From Oceaniradius stylonematis (GTDB taxonomy: Bacteria > Pseudomonadota > Alphaproteobacteria > Rhizobiales > Rhizobiaceae): a DNA stretch of 55,050 nt. This document shows, piece after piece, positions 44,551 through 53,016 of this stretch (positions within the stretch are counted from its first letter, which is position 1; every line of letters begins with the position of its first letter). The DNA is taken from the NCBI RefSeq assembly GCF_003149475.2, contig NZ_QFWV02000001.1, positions 65,282-120,331 of the forward strand, written 5' to 3'. Under the pieces are notes generated by a model that had not been told where the DNA came from, made no database searches, and saw only the letters and a list, made by a program, of their open reading frames with translations. A program made the position numbers and the translations under genes.

Positions 44551-45304
44551 GCCCCCTGCCCTGGATGCCAAACAGATCGAACGCTATGCGCGGCACATCG
44601 TGCTGCCGGAGATCGGCGGCACGGGCCAGCAAAGGCTCGCCGGTGCGCGCATCGCCATGATCGGCGCCGGCGGCCTCGGTTCGCCGGCACTGACCTATCT
44701 GGCCGCGGCCGGTGTGGGGACGCTGACCGTCATCGACGATGATGCCGTGTCGCTGTCAAACCTGCAGCGGCAGACGCTGCATATGACCGACGCGGTCGGG
44801 CAACCGAAGGCGCAAAGCGCCGCTGCGCAGATTGCCGCGATCAATCCGCATGTTCGGGTCGATGGCCGGGCCGAGCGGCTGGCACCGGACAATGCCGAAT
44901 CGCTTCTTTCCGGTCACGATGTGATCATGGACGGGTCGGACAATTTCGAAACGCGCCGCCTTGCCGCCGATGTGGCCGAGCGGCTCGAAACGCCGCTCGT
45001 TACCGGCGCGATCCAGCGCTTTGACGGATCGGTCACTGTGTTCGCGCCTTTCAGGAACGATGAGGACGGCAAGCGGTTGCCGCGCTATCGCGATCTTTAT
45101 CCCGACCTGCCCGCGCCGGGAACGGTGCCGACATGTGCCGAGGCGGGCGTTCTGGGGGCGCTGGCCGGCGTCATCGGATCGCTGATGGCCACCGAAGCGA
45201 TCAAGCTGGTGACAGGAGCGGGAGAGCCGCTTTTCGGCCGCCTGCTGCTTTATGATGCGCTATCGACACGGTTTGAGACGATGCGATATGGCCGGCGCGC
45301 TTGA
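44543..45304 (+). CDS. E1-like adenylyltransferase of the MoeB/ThiF/HesA family
   Basis: Adenylates the C-terminal Gly-Gly of a sulfur-carrier protein (MoaD or ThiS type). The 253-residue protein has the nucleotide motif GAGGLGSPALTYLAAAGVG (about 39-57), the DDDAVSLSNLQRQ segment with the R finger region, and GSDNFETRRLAAD (about 133). The segment around the conserved Cys is PTCAEAGVLG (about 195). The two CxxC zinc pairs of E. coli MoeB are absent: the LPRYRDLYP region and the C-terminus lack Cys. I therefore name the family only. The ATG at 44543 overlaps recF. Confidence 0.87.
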   Translation: MAEPPALDAKQIERYARHIVLPEIGGTGQQRLAGARIAMIGAGGLGSPALTYLAAAGVGTLTVIDDDAVSLSNLQRQTLHMTDAVGQPKAQSAAAQIAAINPHVRVDGRAERLAPDNAESLLSGHDVIMDGSDNFETRRLAADVAERLETPLVTGAIQRFDGSVTVFAPFRNDEDGKRLPRYRDLYPDLPAPGTVPTCAEAGVLGALAGVIGSLMATEAIKLVTGAGEPLFGRLLLYDALSTRFETMRYGRRA

Positions 45305-45396
45305 CCGGGATCGGCGCGCGCGTCATTAGGTCTTCAGACGGATGTTGTCACGGCGCCGGGACGTTTCCGGGCGCGTGTAGAGCAAGGGGGCCTTCG

Positions 45397-46236
45397 ATGT
45401 TTCTGTTCTTCATACTGGTTTTGACCGCAATCGCGATCGCGATCGCTGTCTGGCTTTACCTCTACCTGTCGCGCCGCGCGCTCGACAAATCCATGTCGGG
45501 GGACAATGCGGCCAAACCGCTGGTCCGTTCGCCACGCACCGCCGGCGGCAAGGCGTGGGAAAACCCCGTCTCCGCCGGTCCAGGCTCCGTCGCGGCGCCG
45601 GCGGCCGGCGTCGCGCCAGCAACCAGCACAAAACCGGCGGCGTCGAAGGGGGCGGCTGCGGCAACCGGCTCGGCATCGACCGCGGCGGGCGCAAAAGCGC
45701 GAAAGGCTGGCAAGCCATCGAAGTCGGGCACCAAAGCGGCTGGCGCCAGTTCGGCTTCGACCTCCACCGCGGCAGCGGGCAGCGTGTCCGGCAAAGGCAG
45801 CGTGTCCGGCAAGGGCCGCGGGTCTGGCAAGAGCGGCGGCAAGGCGTCCAAGTCGGGCGCCACGGCCACAAAGGGAGCCGCGGCAACCGGATCATCGACC
45901 GCCTCGTCCGCATCCGGCAAGGACGGCAAAGCAGGAAAAGCGGCAAAAGGCGGCAAGTCGGAAAAACCCGGCAAGCCGTCAAAGGCCGCGTCGGAGACGC
46001 CGCCCAAGGCGCCTGACGGCCCGCTTTTCGCCGCACCCTCCGGCACCAAGGACAAGCTGACCGACATCAAGGGCATCGGCCCGGTCGCCGAGCGTCAGCT
46101 CAACGAGCAAGGCATTACCACCTTTGCGCAGATTGCCGGGCTGAGCGCATCGGACATCCAGCGCATCGACGATTACATGCCGTTCAGCGACCGGCAGATC
46201 CGCGACTGGCAGAAACAGGCCAAAAAGAAGGCCTGA
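45397..46236 (+). CDS. Membrane-anchored, histone-H1-like protein with C-terminal helix-hairpin-helix domain
   Basis: A 279-residue protein with three parts. Residues 1-24 form one strongly hydrophobic helix, with RR after it. Residues about 50-215 are an extended Ala/Lys/Ser/Gly/Thr-rich basic stretch resembling eukaryotic H1 tails (for example SGKGSVSGKGRGSGKSGGKA). Residues 220-279 form a compact domain LTDIKGIGPVAERQLNEQG... with the helix-hairpin-helix core IKGIGP, ending in a Lys-rich tail. Similar C-terminal domains occur in alphaproteobacterial proteins of unknown role. GGGGGCC lies before the ATG at 45397. The function is unknown; DNA or RNA binding is inferred from the basic tail and HhH. 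Confidence 0.8.
   Translation: MFLFFILVLTAIAIAIAVWLYLYLSRRALDKSMSGDNAAKPLVRSPRTAGGKAWENPVSAGPGSVAAPAAGVAPATSTKPAASKGAAAATGSASTAAGAKARKAGKPSKSGTKAAGASSASTSTAAAGSVSGKGSVSGKGRGSGKSGGKASKSGATATKGAAATGSSTASSASGKDGKAGKAAKGGKSEKPGKPSKAASETPPKAPDGPLFAAPSGTKDKLTDIKGIGPVAERQLNEQGITTFAQIAGLSASDIQRIDDYMPFSDRQIRDWQKQAKKKA
45778..45813 (+). repeat. 18-bp tandem repeat inside the H1-like region
   Basis: Two adjacent copies of an 18-bp unit beginning GGCAGCGTGTCCGGCAA, differing only at the last base, encode GSVSGK twice. This suggests recent slippage-driven growth of the basic tail. Confidence 0.8.
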
Positions 46237-46248
46237 TGCCCACCGACG

Positions 46249-46272
46249 GGGCCGGCGTCGTACCGCCGGCCC
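46249..46272. terminator. Hairpin between convergent genes
   Basis: Nine-base arms GGGCCGGCG and CGCCGGCCC with a 6-nt loop lie in the 42-bp gap between two convergent genes. There is no T-tract, so termination is only possible, not shown. Confidence 0.4.
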
Positions 46273-46278
46273 GCTGCT

Positions 46279-47274
46279 TCACACCATCGATGGCAGGATG
46301 CGATCGGGCGGCCGATCTCCGCTCGCCACCATCCGGATGTTGATGATCACCTTCTCGCCCATCTCGATGCGGCTTTCGATGGTGGCCGAACTCATGTGCG
46401 GCAGAAGCACCACCTTGCCCTGGGCGGCCAGCTTGCACAGCCGGTCGTCGACCTTGGGCTCATGCTCGAACACGTCGAGCCCGGCGCCGGCGATGCGGCC
46501 GTCTTCCAAGAGCCTGATCATCGCATCCTCGTCGATGATCTCGCCGCGCGCGGTGTTGACGATAAAGGCGGACGGCCGCAGCAGTTCGAGCCGGCGGGCC
46601 GACAGCAGATGGAAAGTCGCCGGCGTATAGGGGCAATTGACCGAGACGATGTCCATATGGGCGAGCATCCGGTCGAGGCTTTCCCAATAGGTTGCGCCCA
46701 GCTCCTTTTCGATGACCGGCGCGGCCCGGTTGCGATTGTGATAGTGAACGGCCAGTCCGAATGCCTTTGCGCGGCGCGCAACGGCGATACCGATGCGGCC
46801 CATGCCGACAATTCCGAGCCGCTTGCCGTGAATGCGGCGCCCGAGCATCCATGTCGGCGACCAGCCGTCCCAACGGTCTTCGCCGAGAAGATAGCCTGCG
46901 CCCTCGACGATCCGGCGCGGCGCGGCGAGAATGAGCGCCAGCGTCATGTCGGCCGTGTCTTCGGTCAGGACGTTCGGTGTGTTGGTGACGAAGATGCCGC
47001 GCTCATGGGCGGCGGCGATGTCGATATTGTCGACGCCATTGCCAAAATTCGCGATCAGCTTGAGGCGCTTGCCGGCGCCCGCGATCAGGTCCGCATCGAT
47101 GCGGTCGGTAACGGTCGGCACCAGCACGTCGGCTTGGGTCATGGCGCGCGCCAGATCGTCGCGGCCGAACGGCTTGTCGTCGCCGTTCAGGCGTACGTCG
47201 AACAGCTCCCGCATGCGCGCCTCGACCCGGTCGGGAAGACGGCGCGTGACGATCACGGTCGGCTTTGTGTCCAA
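46279..47274 (-). CDS. D-isomer-specific 2-hydroxyacid dehydrogenase (glyoxylate reductase-like)
   Basis: A 331-residue NAD(P)-dependent dehydrogenase. It has LIANFGNGVDNIDIAAAHERG (about 75-95), the dinucleotide motif GIVGMGRIGIAVARRAKAFG (about 154), the catalytic Arg in VNTARGEIIDED, the Glu in DVFEHEP and the His in LLPHMSSAT. No ATG fits: the conserved strand TVIVTRRLP lies only five residues after a TTG at 47274, which has AAGGG 7 nt upstream. I therefore take TTG as the start. It is different in sequence from the GhrA-like enzyme earlier in the window and is closer to GyaR-type enzymes. It is a single-gene unit, convergent with the H1-like gene. Confidence 0.88.
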   Translation of the reverse strand: MDTKPTVIVTRRLPDRVEARMRELFDVRLNGDDKPFGRDDLARAMTQADVLVPTVTDRIDADLIAGAGKRLKLIANFGNGVDNIDIAAAHERGIFVTNTPNVLTEDTADMTLALILAAPRRIVEGAGYLLGEDRWDGWSPTWMLGRRIHGKRLGIVGMGRIGIAVARRAKAFGLAVHYHNRNRAAPVIEKELGATYWESLDRMLAHMDIVSVNCPYTPATFHLLSARRLELLRPSAFIVNTARGEIIDEDAMIRLLEDGRIAGAGLDVFEHEPKVDDRLCKLAAQGKVVLLPHMSSATIESRIEMGEKVIINIRMVASGDRPPDRILPSMV

Positions 47275-47506
47275 GACGTGGCCCTTTCCCCTGAATGTTC
47301 CGGCCAACCCGATACCGACGCCCGATGGCCGGGCAAGGGTGTCCGTTGATCGCTCGTTAACCAACAAATGCGACGGTGTGAAAAGCCGTGCGGACGCATC
47401 ATCTCTAGCAAGCGCGCCCGCCGGTGCAAAGGGGTCTCGACGGCCGCGGCCCTGGTCGCGCGCCATGGTTCGCGCCGCCGCCGGCCGACAAACGGACAGG
47501 TGACAC

Positions 47507-48058
47507 ATGCGTTTGGTACTGGCCGTGGCACTGGCATTGACGATGGTTCCGGCAGGCGGCGCCCCGACGGCGTCCGCGCAGACGACGAGCTCGGTCTCAC
47601 GCGGCCCCAGCGGCCTTCCGCTGCCGCGCTTCGTTTCGCTGAAGGCCGAGCGGGTCAACATGCGGGTCGGACCGGGCAAGCAATATGCGGTGGCCTGGCG
47701 CTACGTGAAGACCGGTCTGCCGCTGGAGGTCATCCAGGAGTATGACAATTGGCGCCGGGTCCGAGATTCCGAAGGCGATACGGGCTGGATCCACGGCTCG
47801 CTCCTGTCGGGCACGCGCACGGCGATCGCAACGCCATGGCGCAATGCCCGCGATGCGCGCAACGTCATCACGCTCTATGCGGAATCGCGCGCCGGCGCGG
47901 AAGCGGTCGCCAAGCTGCAGCCGGGCGTGGTCGGCAAGATCGAGCGTTGTGACGGCGCCTGGTGCGAACTGGAAGTTCGCCACAAGGACCGGACGCTGAG
48001 CGGTTTCGTCGCGCAGGCCGACCTGTGGGGTGCCTACCCCGACGAAATCATCGAATAG
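47507..48058 (+). CDS. Exported protein with bacterial SH3 domains
   Basis: A 183-residue protein with a Sec signal peptide (LVLAVALALTMVPAGGAPTASA). An SH3-like domain covers about 43-103 (KAERVNMRVGPGKQYAVAWRYVKTGLPLEVIQEYDNWRRVRDSEGDTGWIHGSLL), and a second, weaker one about 115-175 with GVVGKIERCDGAWCELEV. Such proteins usually bind cell-wall components in the periplasm. It has no catalytic domain. The 232 bp upstream contain GTTAACCAAC near 47356 but no other recognised gene. It converges on irr. Confidence 0.85.
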   Translation: MRLVLAVALALTMVPAGGAPTASAQTTSSVSRGPSGLPLPRFVSLKAERVNMRVGPGKQYAVAWRYVKTGLPLEVIQEYDNWRRVRDSEGDTGWIHGSLLSGTRTAIATPWRNARDARNVITLYAESRAGAEAVAKLQPGVVGKIERCDGAWCELEVRHKDRTLSGFVAQADLWGAYPDEIIE

Positions 48059-48084
48059 GGGCGAACCGACTCGAACGTTCGGGG

Positions 48085-48102
48085 GCGGGCGATATCGCCC
48101 GC
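48085..48102. terminator. Palindromic hairpin between convergent genes
   Basis: A perfect 18-bp palindrome (GCGGGCGAT then ATCGCCCGC) in the 48-bp gap between the SH3 gene and irr. No T-tract; terminator role is uncertain. Confidence 0.4.
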
Positions 48103-48106
48103 GCGG

Positions 48107-48547
48107 TCAGCGTGCCTTGCGCGTCGGACGCAGCCGGATCACCACATCCACGTTGGCGATCTCCATGCCTTCGGGCGGCGTGGGCAGATCACCGACCGTG
48201 ACCGTACCCTCGGGCACGTCCATCACCACGTTGCTCTCCTCGATGAAGAAGTGGTGATGATCGGACGTATTGGTGTCGAAATATGTGCGCTGGCCCTCGA
48301 CGGCGAGGATGCGCAACAGCCCCGCATCGGTAAACTGGTGCAGCGTGTTGTAGACGGTCGCCAGCGATACCGGAATGCCGGCGTCCAGCGCCTGCCGGTG
48401 GAGATCTTCTGCGGCGATGTGCTGATCGTGCTCGCCGAACAGCATGGACGCCAATGCAACGCGCTGCCGGGTCGGCCGAAGGCCGACCGACTGGAGGAGA
48501 TTGCGTGTGTCGGAGCTGTGTGCCCCGGCGCTTTCAGTGCGCGCCAT
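48107..48547 (-). CDS. irr: Iron response regulator Irr (Fur superfamily)
   Basis: A 146-residue haem-responsive transcription factor that controls iron and haem genes in Hyphomicrobiales. The winged helix reads GLRPTRQRVALASMLF, with the recognition part PVSLATVYNTLHQFTDAGLLR. The His-rich metal/haem motif DHHHFFIEE (about 94-102) is the Irr hallmark. It is followed by the short Irr-type C-terminus with no CxxC pairs. The frame is open to ATG 48619; I prefer ATG 48547 (GGGA 8 nt upstream), which gives usual Irr length. It is divergent from fabA-fabB-fabI, the classic Irr context. Confidence 0.93.
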   Translation of the reverse strand: MARTESAGAHSSDTRNLLQSVGLRPTRQRVALASMLFGEHDQHIAAEDLHRQALDAGIPVSLATVYNTLHQFTDAGLLRILAVEGQRTYFDTNTSDHHHFFIEESNVVMDVPEGTVTVGDLPTPPEGMEIANVDVVIRLRPTRKAR

Positions 48548-48754
48548 CTTCGATCCCAAAAACAGCCGTGAACACAGGGATTTTCCCTGTTGTTGCAACT
48601 CATTTTCATATATTCGCATTGGCGCTGAATGGCAATAGCTCCGCCCGGCGCGACCGCAGCGTCAATTTGACCGGGCCGCAGGGGATCAATAAACAGACGC
48701 GGCCGGCGCCAAGGCTTGGGCCGGCAGTCAAGAACGCGGAGGACGCCCACCGGC
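48548..48754. promoter_or_regulatory. irr-fabA divergent regulatory region
   Basis: A 207-bp region, AT-rich at 48570-48640. It has an inverted repeat ACAGGGA-TTT-TCCCTGT (48574-48590) directly followed by the palindrome GTTGCAAC (48592-48599) and TTTTCATATATTCGCATT. These lie in the irr leader or promoter if irr starts at 48547. I cannot assign them to a known factor; an iron-responsive operator is plausible. Confidence 0.45.
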
Positions 48755-49261
48755 ATGGCCGAGCAGAAATCAAGCTACACCTACGAGGACATCCTGGAAT
48801 GCGCGCGCGGGGACCTGTTCGGCCCGGGCAATGCGCAATTGCCGGCGCCGCCCATGCTGATGCTGCATCGCATCACCGACATATCCGAGACCGGCGGTGA
48901 CCATGACAAGGGTTATGCCCGCGCCGCGTTCGACATCACGCCGGATCTGTGGTTCTTCGAGTGCCACTTCATCGGCGACCCGGTGATGCCGGGGTGTCTG
49001 GGCCTGGACGCGCTGTGGCAGCTCACGGGCTTCTACCTTGGCTGGCTGGGCGAACCGGGCAAGGGCCGGGCACTGTCGACCGGCGAAATCAAGTTTACCG
49101 ACATGGTCACGCCTTCGGTCAAGCTGCTCGAGTTCGGCATCGATTTCAAACGCGTGCGCCGCGGGCGGCTGGTGCTTGGCATCGCGGACGGCTGGATGAA
49201 AGCCGACGGCGAAACCATCTACCAGGCTACCGACCTCCGCGTCGGGCTCTTCAAAGCCTGA
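48755..49261 (+). CDS. fabA: 3-hydroxydecanoyl-ACP dehydratase/isomerase
   Basis: Dehydrates 3-hydroxyacyl-ACP and isomerises trans-2- to cis-3-decenoyl-ACP, the branch point to unsaturated fatty acids. The 168-residue hot-dog-fold enzyme has [12 protein letters not shown] (about 35), the active-site His in [23 protein letters not shown] (His about 71, with the catalytic Asp in the GLDALWQ part) and a [14 protein letters not shown] strand. GGAGGA lies 11 nt before the ATG at 48755. It is the first gene of the fabA-fabB-fabI operon. Confidence 0.96.
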   Translation: MAEQKSSYTYEDILECARGDLFGPGNAQLPAPPMLMLHRITDISETGGDHDKGYARAAFDITPDLWFFECHFIGDPVMPGCLGLDALWQLTGFYLGWLGEPGKGRALSTGEIKFTDMVTPSVKLLEFGIDFKRVRRGRLVLGIADGWMKADGETIYQATDLRVGLFKA

Positions 49262-49283
49262 CGCAAAACAACGGGAAGCGAAC

Positions 49284-50504
49284 ATGAAACGCGTCGTCGT
49301 CACCGGCATGGGGATCGTCTCGTCGATCGGCAATGATACGGACGAGGTGCTGACCTCGCTGCGCGAAGCGCGGTCGGGCATCAGCCATGCGGCCGAATAT
49401 GCGGAGCTGGGCTTCAAATGCCATGTCCATGGCGAGCCGACGCTCGATCCGTTCACGGTTCTCGACCGGCGGGAGTCGCGGTTCCTGGCGCGCGGATCGG
49501 CCTGGAACTACATCGCCATGCGCCAGGCCATCGCCGATGCGGCGCTGGGCGACGATCTGGTCTCCAACGAGCGGACCGGCATCATCATGGGTTCGGGCGG
49601 CCCGTCGACCCGCACCATCTTCGAGGCGGCGCTGCTGACCCAGAAGAACAACTCCCCCAAACGGATCGGGCCTTTCGCGGTGCCCAAGGCGATGTCATCG
49701 ACCGCTTCGGCAACGCTCGCAACGCCGTTCAAGATCAAGGGCGTGAACTATTCGATCTCGTCGGCCTGCGCGACGTCGAACCACTGCATCGGCAATGCCT
49801 ATGAGACCATTCAGATGGGCAAGCAGGACATCGTCTTCGCCGGCGGCAGCGAGGATCTGGACTGGACGATGTCGAACCTGTTCGACGCGATGGGCGCCAT
49901 GTCAACCAAGCACAATGAAACGCCATCGACCGCATCGCGCGCCTATGATGCCAGCCGCGACGGGTTCGTCATCGCCGGCGGCGCCGGCGTTCTGGTGCTC
50001 GAGGAACTCGAGCATGCCAAGGCCCGAGGCGCGAAGATCCATGGCGAGGTCGTCGGATACGGCGCGACATCGGACGGCTATGACATGGTCGCTCCGTCCG
50101 GCGAAGGCGCGGTGCGCTGCATGAAGATGGCGCTCGCCACCACCGAAGGCTCGGTCACCTATATCAACACGCACGGCACCTCGACGCCGGTGGGCGACGA
50201 GCGGGAGATGGAAGCCATACGCACCGTCTTCGGCGACGCGCTGCCGCACATCTCCTCGACCAAATCGCTGACCGGCCACTCGCTGGGTGCAACCGGCGTG
50301 CAGGAGGCGATCTACACGCTTTTGATGATGAACAACCGGTTCGTCGGCGAAAGCGCCCACATCACCGAGCTCGATCCGAAGTTTGAAGGCATGCCGATCG
50401 CGCGGCAGCGGATCGACGATGTCGAATACGACATCGCCATCTCCAATTCGTTCGGGTTTGGCGGAACCAATGCGACGCTGGCGTTCCAGCGGTTCGCCGA
50501 CTGA
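49284..50504 (+). CDS. fabB: 3-oxoacyl-ACP synthase I
   Basis: Condenses malonyl-ACP with acyl-ACP, including the cis-3-decenoyl product of FabA. The 406-residue thiolase-fold enzyme has the Cys-His-His triad: Cys in [11 protein letters not shown] (about 163), His in [11 protein letters not shown] (about 298) and His in [16 protein letters not shown] (about 333). A C-terminal [14 protein letters not shown] glycine-rich loop completes the signature. GGGAAG precedes the ATG. It lies 22 bp after fabA, the typical FabA/FabB pair. Confidence 0.96.
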   Translation: MKRVVVTGMGIVSSIGNDTDEVLTSLREARSGISHAAEYAELGFKCHVHGEPTLDPFTVLDRRESRFLARGSAWNYIAMRQAIADAALGDDLVSNERTGIIMGSGGPSTRTIFEAALLTQKNNSPKRIGPFAVPKAMSSTASATLATPFKIKGVNYSISSACATSNHCIGNAYETIQMGKQDIVFAGGSEDLDWTMSNLFDAMGAMSTKHNETPSTASRAYDASRDGFVIAGGAGVLVLEELEHAKARGAKIHGEVVGYGATSDGYDMVAPSGEGAVRCMKMALATTEGSVTYINTHGTSTPVGDEREMEAIRTVFGDALPHISSTKSLTGHSLGATGVQEAIYTLLMMNNRFVGESAHITELDPKFEGMPIARQRIDDVEYDIAISNSFGFGGTNATLAFQRFAD

Positions 50505-50529
50505 TGCGGCCGAGGGAAGGGACACGCCG

Positions 50530-51339
50530 ATGACAGGACTGATGAGCGGCAAGCGCGGCCTGATCATGGGCGTCGCCAACGACCATTCGATCGCCTGGGG
50601 AATAGCCAAGGCCGTTGCCGAGCAGGGAGCCGAGCTCGCCTTCACCTATCAGAGCGAAGCGCTCGGAAAACGGGTCAAGCCGCTGGCCGGAGAACTCGGC
50701 TCGTCGCTGGTCATGCCCTGCGATGTCGAGGATGTCGGCACCGTCGCCTCGGTGTTCGAAACGCTGGGCAGCGAATGGGGCAGTCTCGATTTCATCGTCC
50801 ATGCGATCGGGTTCACCGACCGGTCGCAGCTCAAGGGCCGCTATGTCGACGTGACGACGCGTGAGAACTTCACGCGGACCATGGTCATCTCGGCCTATTC
50901 GTTCACCGAGGTCGCGCAGCAATCGATGGCTCTTCTCAACCCCGGCGCCTCGCTTCTGACGCTGACCTATGGCGGATCGACACGGGTTATGCCCAACTAC
51001 AATGTGATGGGCGTGACCAAGGCCGCGCTGGAAGCCAGCGTGCGCTACATGGCGGCCGACTTCGGCGCCCAGGGCATCCGCGTCAACGCGCTTTCGGCGG
51101 GTCCGGTACGGACGCTGGCCGGCGCCGGCGTGTCCGATGCCCGGCTGATGTACAATTTCCAGCAAAAGAACTCGCCGCTGGCCCGGGCGGTCAATCTGGA
51201 CGATATCGGCGGCGCCGGGCTTTACCTTCTGTCCGACCTTTCCGGAGGCGTGACCGGCGAAATCCACTATGTCGACAGCGGCTACAACATCATGTCGATG
51301 CCGCGCCTCGACGAGCTCAGGCGCACCGACCAAAAATAA
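50530..51339 (+). CDS. fabI: Enoyl-ACP reductase (NADH), FabI type
   Basis: Carries out the last reduction of each fatty-acid elongation cycle. The 269-residue short-chain dehydrogenase-like enzyme has RGLIMGVANDHSIAWGIAKA (NAD binding, residues 9-28) and HAIGFTDRSQLKGRYVD (about 93). The catalytic Tyr-x6-Lys pair is PNYNVMGVTKAALE (about 156-169), with a further conserved Tyr in the YGGSTR region. SAGPVRTLAGAGVSD lies in the substrate loop. A purine-rich GGGAAGGGA is upstream of the ATG at 50530. Third gene of the fab operon, 25 bp after fabB. Confidence 0.95.
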   Translation: MTGLMSGKRGLIMGVANDHSIAWGIAKAVAEQGAELAFTYQSEALGKRVKPLAGELGSSLVMPCDVEDVGTVASVFETLGSEWGSLDFIVHAIGFTDRSQLKGRYVDVTTRENFTRTMVISAYSFTEVAQQSMALLNPGASLLTLTYGGSTRVMPNYNVMGVTKAALEASVRYMAADFGAQGIRVNALSAGPVRTLAGAGVSDARLMYNFQQKNSPLARAVNLDDIGGAGLYLLSDLSGGVTGEIHYVDSGYNIMSMPRLDELRRTDQK

Positions 51340-51429
51340 CCCACACGAGGCCGCAACCACAGCGTGCCGCAATGCTTCATTTCACCCCTTTTTAGGGTTT
51401 TGCTGCGAATTTGCCCGCAAGGGGGCAAA

Positions 51430-53016
51430 ATGAAGCGCAACAAAGTACCCAAGCAGACCCGCGTCTTCCGCGCACTGACCATCTTCTCCAGCGGCATGGG
51501 CGCGGCAATGCTGGCGCTTTGGGCGCTGGACATGGCCGGCATGACGCTGAGCAGCTATCGCGAAGCGGCAACCTTCGGGGCCATCGTTCTGGGCCTGGCG
51601 TCGCTCGCGGGCGCGGGCACGGCACACGCCTATTTCGCCGGCGGCGACGATGCGAGCCAGACCTACGAGGCCTTGCTGAGCGTCGATTCGGTGACCGGCC
51701 TTTTGTCACGCAGCGGCCTGGCGGAAAGCCTCGACGGCTATGTCTCGAAAGGCGGCGGCCCCAGCCGGATGAACCGCTTCTTCCTGATCAGCCTCGACTT
51801 CGATTCCCTGCGCGATTTCAACGAAACCTATGGTCTGGAAACCGGCGACTCGCTTTTGCGCGTGTTCGGCGACCGGCTGCAGCGCGTTGTCGGCGATACC
51901 GGCCTTGCCGCACGCACAAGCGGCGGCGAGTTCGTGATCGTCCTGGCCGCCAATCATGACGACCGGGAGCTGCGCGCGGCGACCGAAGCGCTGCTCGGGA
52001 TCCTGTCGCTGCCGGTACGTGTCGGCAATGCGTCACATTCGGTCTTCTGGAACGCGGGCGTCGCCGAGATTCACAAGAACAACCCGCCGATGGAACGCAT
52101 CCTGCGCCATGCCAATCTGGCGCGCACGACATCGCGCGCCACCGGCCGCGGCACATGGTCGATCTACCATCCCGAGATGAGCCAGGTCGCCGCCTACCGC
52201 CACTGGATCGAAGCGGAATTGGGCGGAGCCCTGCAACGGGACGAGCTGATGCTGCACTACCAGCCCAAGGTCCACGCCGTTACCGGCGAAACGGTTGGCT
52301 ATGAAGCCCTGTTGCGATGGAACCACCATCAGAACGGCTCGATCCCGCCATCGGAGTTCATCCCGATCGCCGAACAGTGCGGGCTGATCCAGCAGATCGG
52401 CGACTTCGTCCTGCGCCGCGTGTGCGAAGACCTCGAGCAGCTGCCCGACAACATCTCCGTGTCGGCCAACGTTTCGCCGGCGCAGTTCAACCGGGACGAT
52501 TTCGTGGCCAATCTCGGCCGATTGATCAACGGCACCGAAATCCGGCCCGACCGGCTGGAGATCGAAGTCACCGAAACGCTTCTGATCCGCAACCACAGCG
52601 AGGTCAGACGGCTGCTCGCCCAGCTGCGCGAGCTCGGCATCCTGCTGGCGATCGACGATTTCGGGACCGGCTATTCAAACCTTTCGACACTGAACGAGCT
52701 GCGCTTCAACACGCTGAAGATCGACAAATCCTTTGTCGACCGTCTCACCGACAAGGACCCCGCCGCCAGCACCATGGTTGCATCGATCGTCGGCATGGCG
52801 CGGTCCATGGGAGCATCCGTGGTCGCCGAAGGTGTGGAAACCCAGGAACAGGCGACACTCTTGCGCGCGGCCGGATGCACGATCATGCAGGGCTATCTGT
52901 TCGGCAAGCCGCAGCCGCTGTCGGCCATCAAGCATCATCACCGCGACAGCGAAGCGGGGCCGGCCGGCGCGCTGCCTGCGGTGCCTCAGCCCGAGTTTCT
53001 CGCGGCAGCATCCTGA
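51430..53016 (+). CDS. Membrane protein with degenerate GGDEF and intact EAL domain
   Basis: A 528-residue cyclic-di-GMP enzyme. Two membrane helices come first (about 13-37 and 48-70). The GGDEF-like domain (about 80-245) has SGGEF (164-168) where GGDEF is expected, losing the catalytic Asp, so diguanylate cyclase activity is unlikely. The EAL domain (about 255-510) keeps EAL (292-294, in GYEALLRW), ETLLIRNHSEV, DDFGTGYSN, KIDKSFVD and AEGVETQEQ, which suggests active phosphodiesterase. The ATG at 51430 is preferred; the frame opens at 51364. It lies 90 bp after fabI and its 3' end overlaps the convergent methyltransferase gene by 31 bp. Confidence 0.9.
   Translation: MKRNKVPKQTRVFRALTIFSSGMGAAMLALWALDMAGMTLSSYREAATFGAIVLGLASLAGAGTAHAYFAGGDDASQTYEALLSVDSVTGLLSRSGLAESLDGYVSKGGGPSRMNRFFLISLDFDSLRDFNETYGLETGDSLLRVFGDRLQRVVGDTGLAARTSGGEFVIVLAANHDDRELRAATEALLGILSLPVRVGNASHSVFWNAGVAEIHKNNPPMERILRHANLARTTSRATGRGTWSIYHPEMSQVAAYRHWIEAELGGALQRDELMLHYQPKVHAVTGETVGYEALLRWNHHQNGSIPPSEFIPIAEQCGLIQQIGDFVLRRVCEDLEQLPDNISVSANVSPAQFNRDDFVANLGRLINGTEIRPDRLEIEVTETLLIRNHSEVRRLLAQLRELGILLAIDDFGTGYSNLSTLNELRFNTLKIDKSFVDRLTDKDPAASTMVASIVGMARSMGASVVAEGVETQEQATLLRAAGCTIMQGYLFGKPQPLSAIKHHHRDSEAGPAGALPAVPQPEFLAAAS

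Noticed and set aside
42043-44571. 842-codon minus-strand open frame opposite dnaN and recF
   Set aside because: Antisense shadow caused by high GC; the composition is His/Arg/Asp-rich and unlike a protein, and dnaN and recF are unambiguous.
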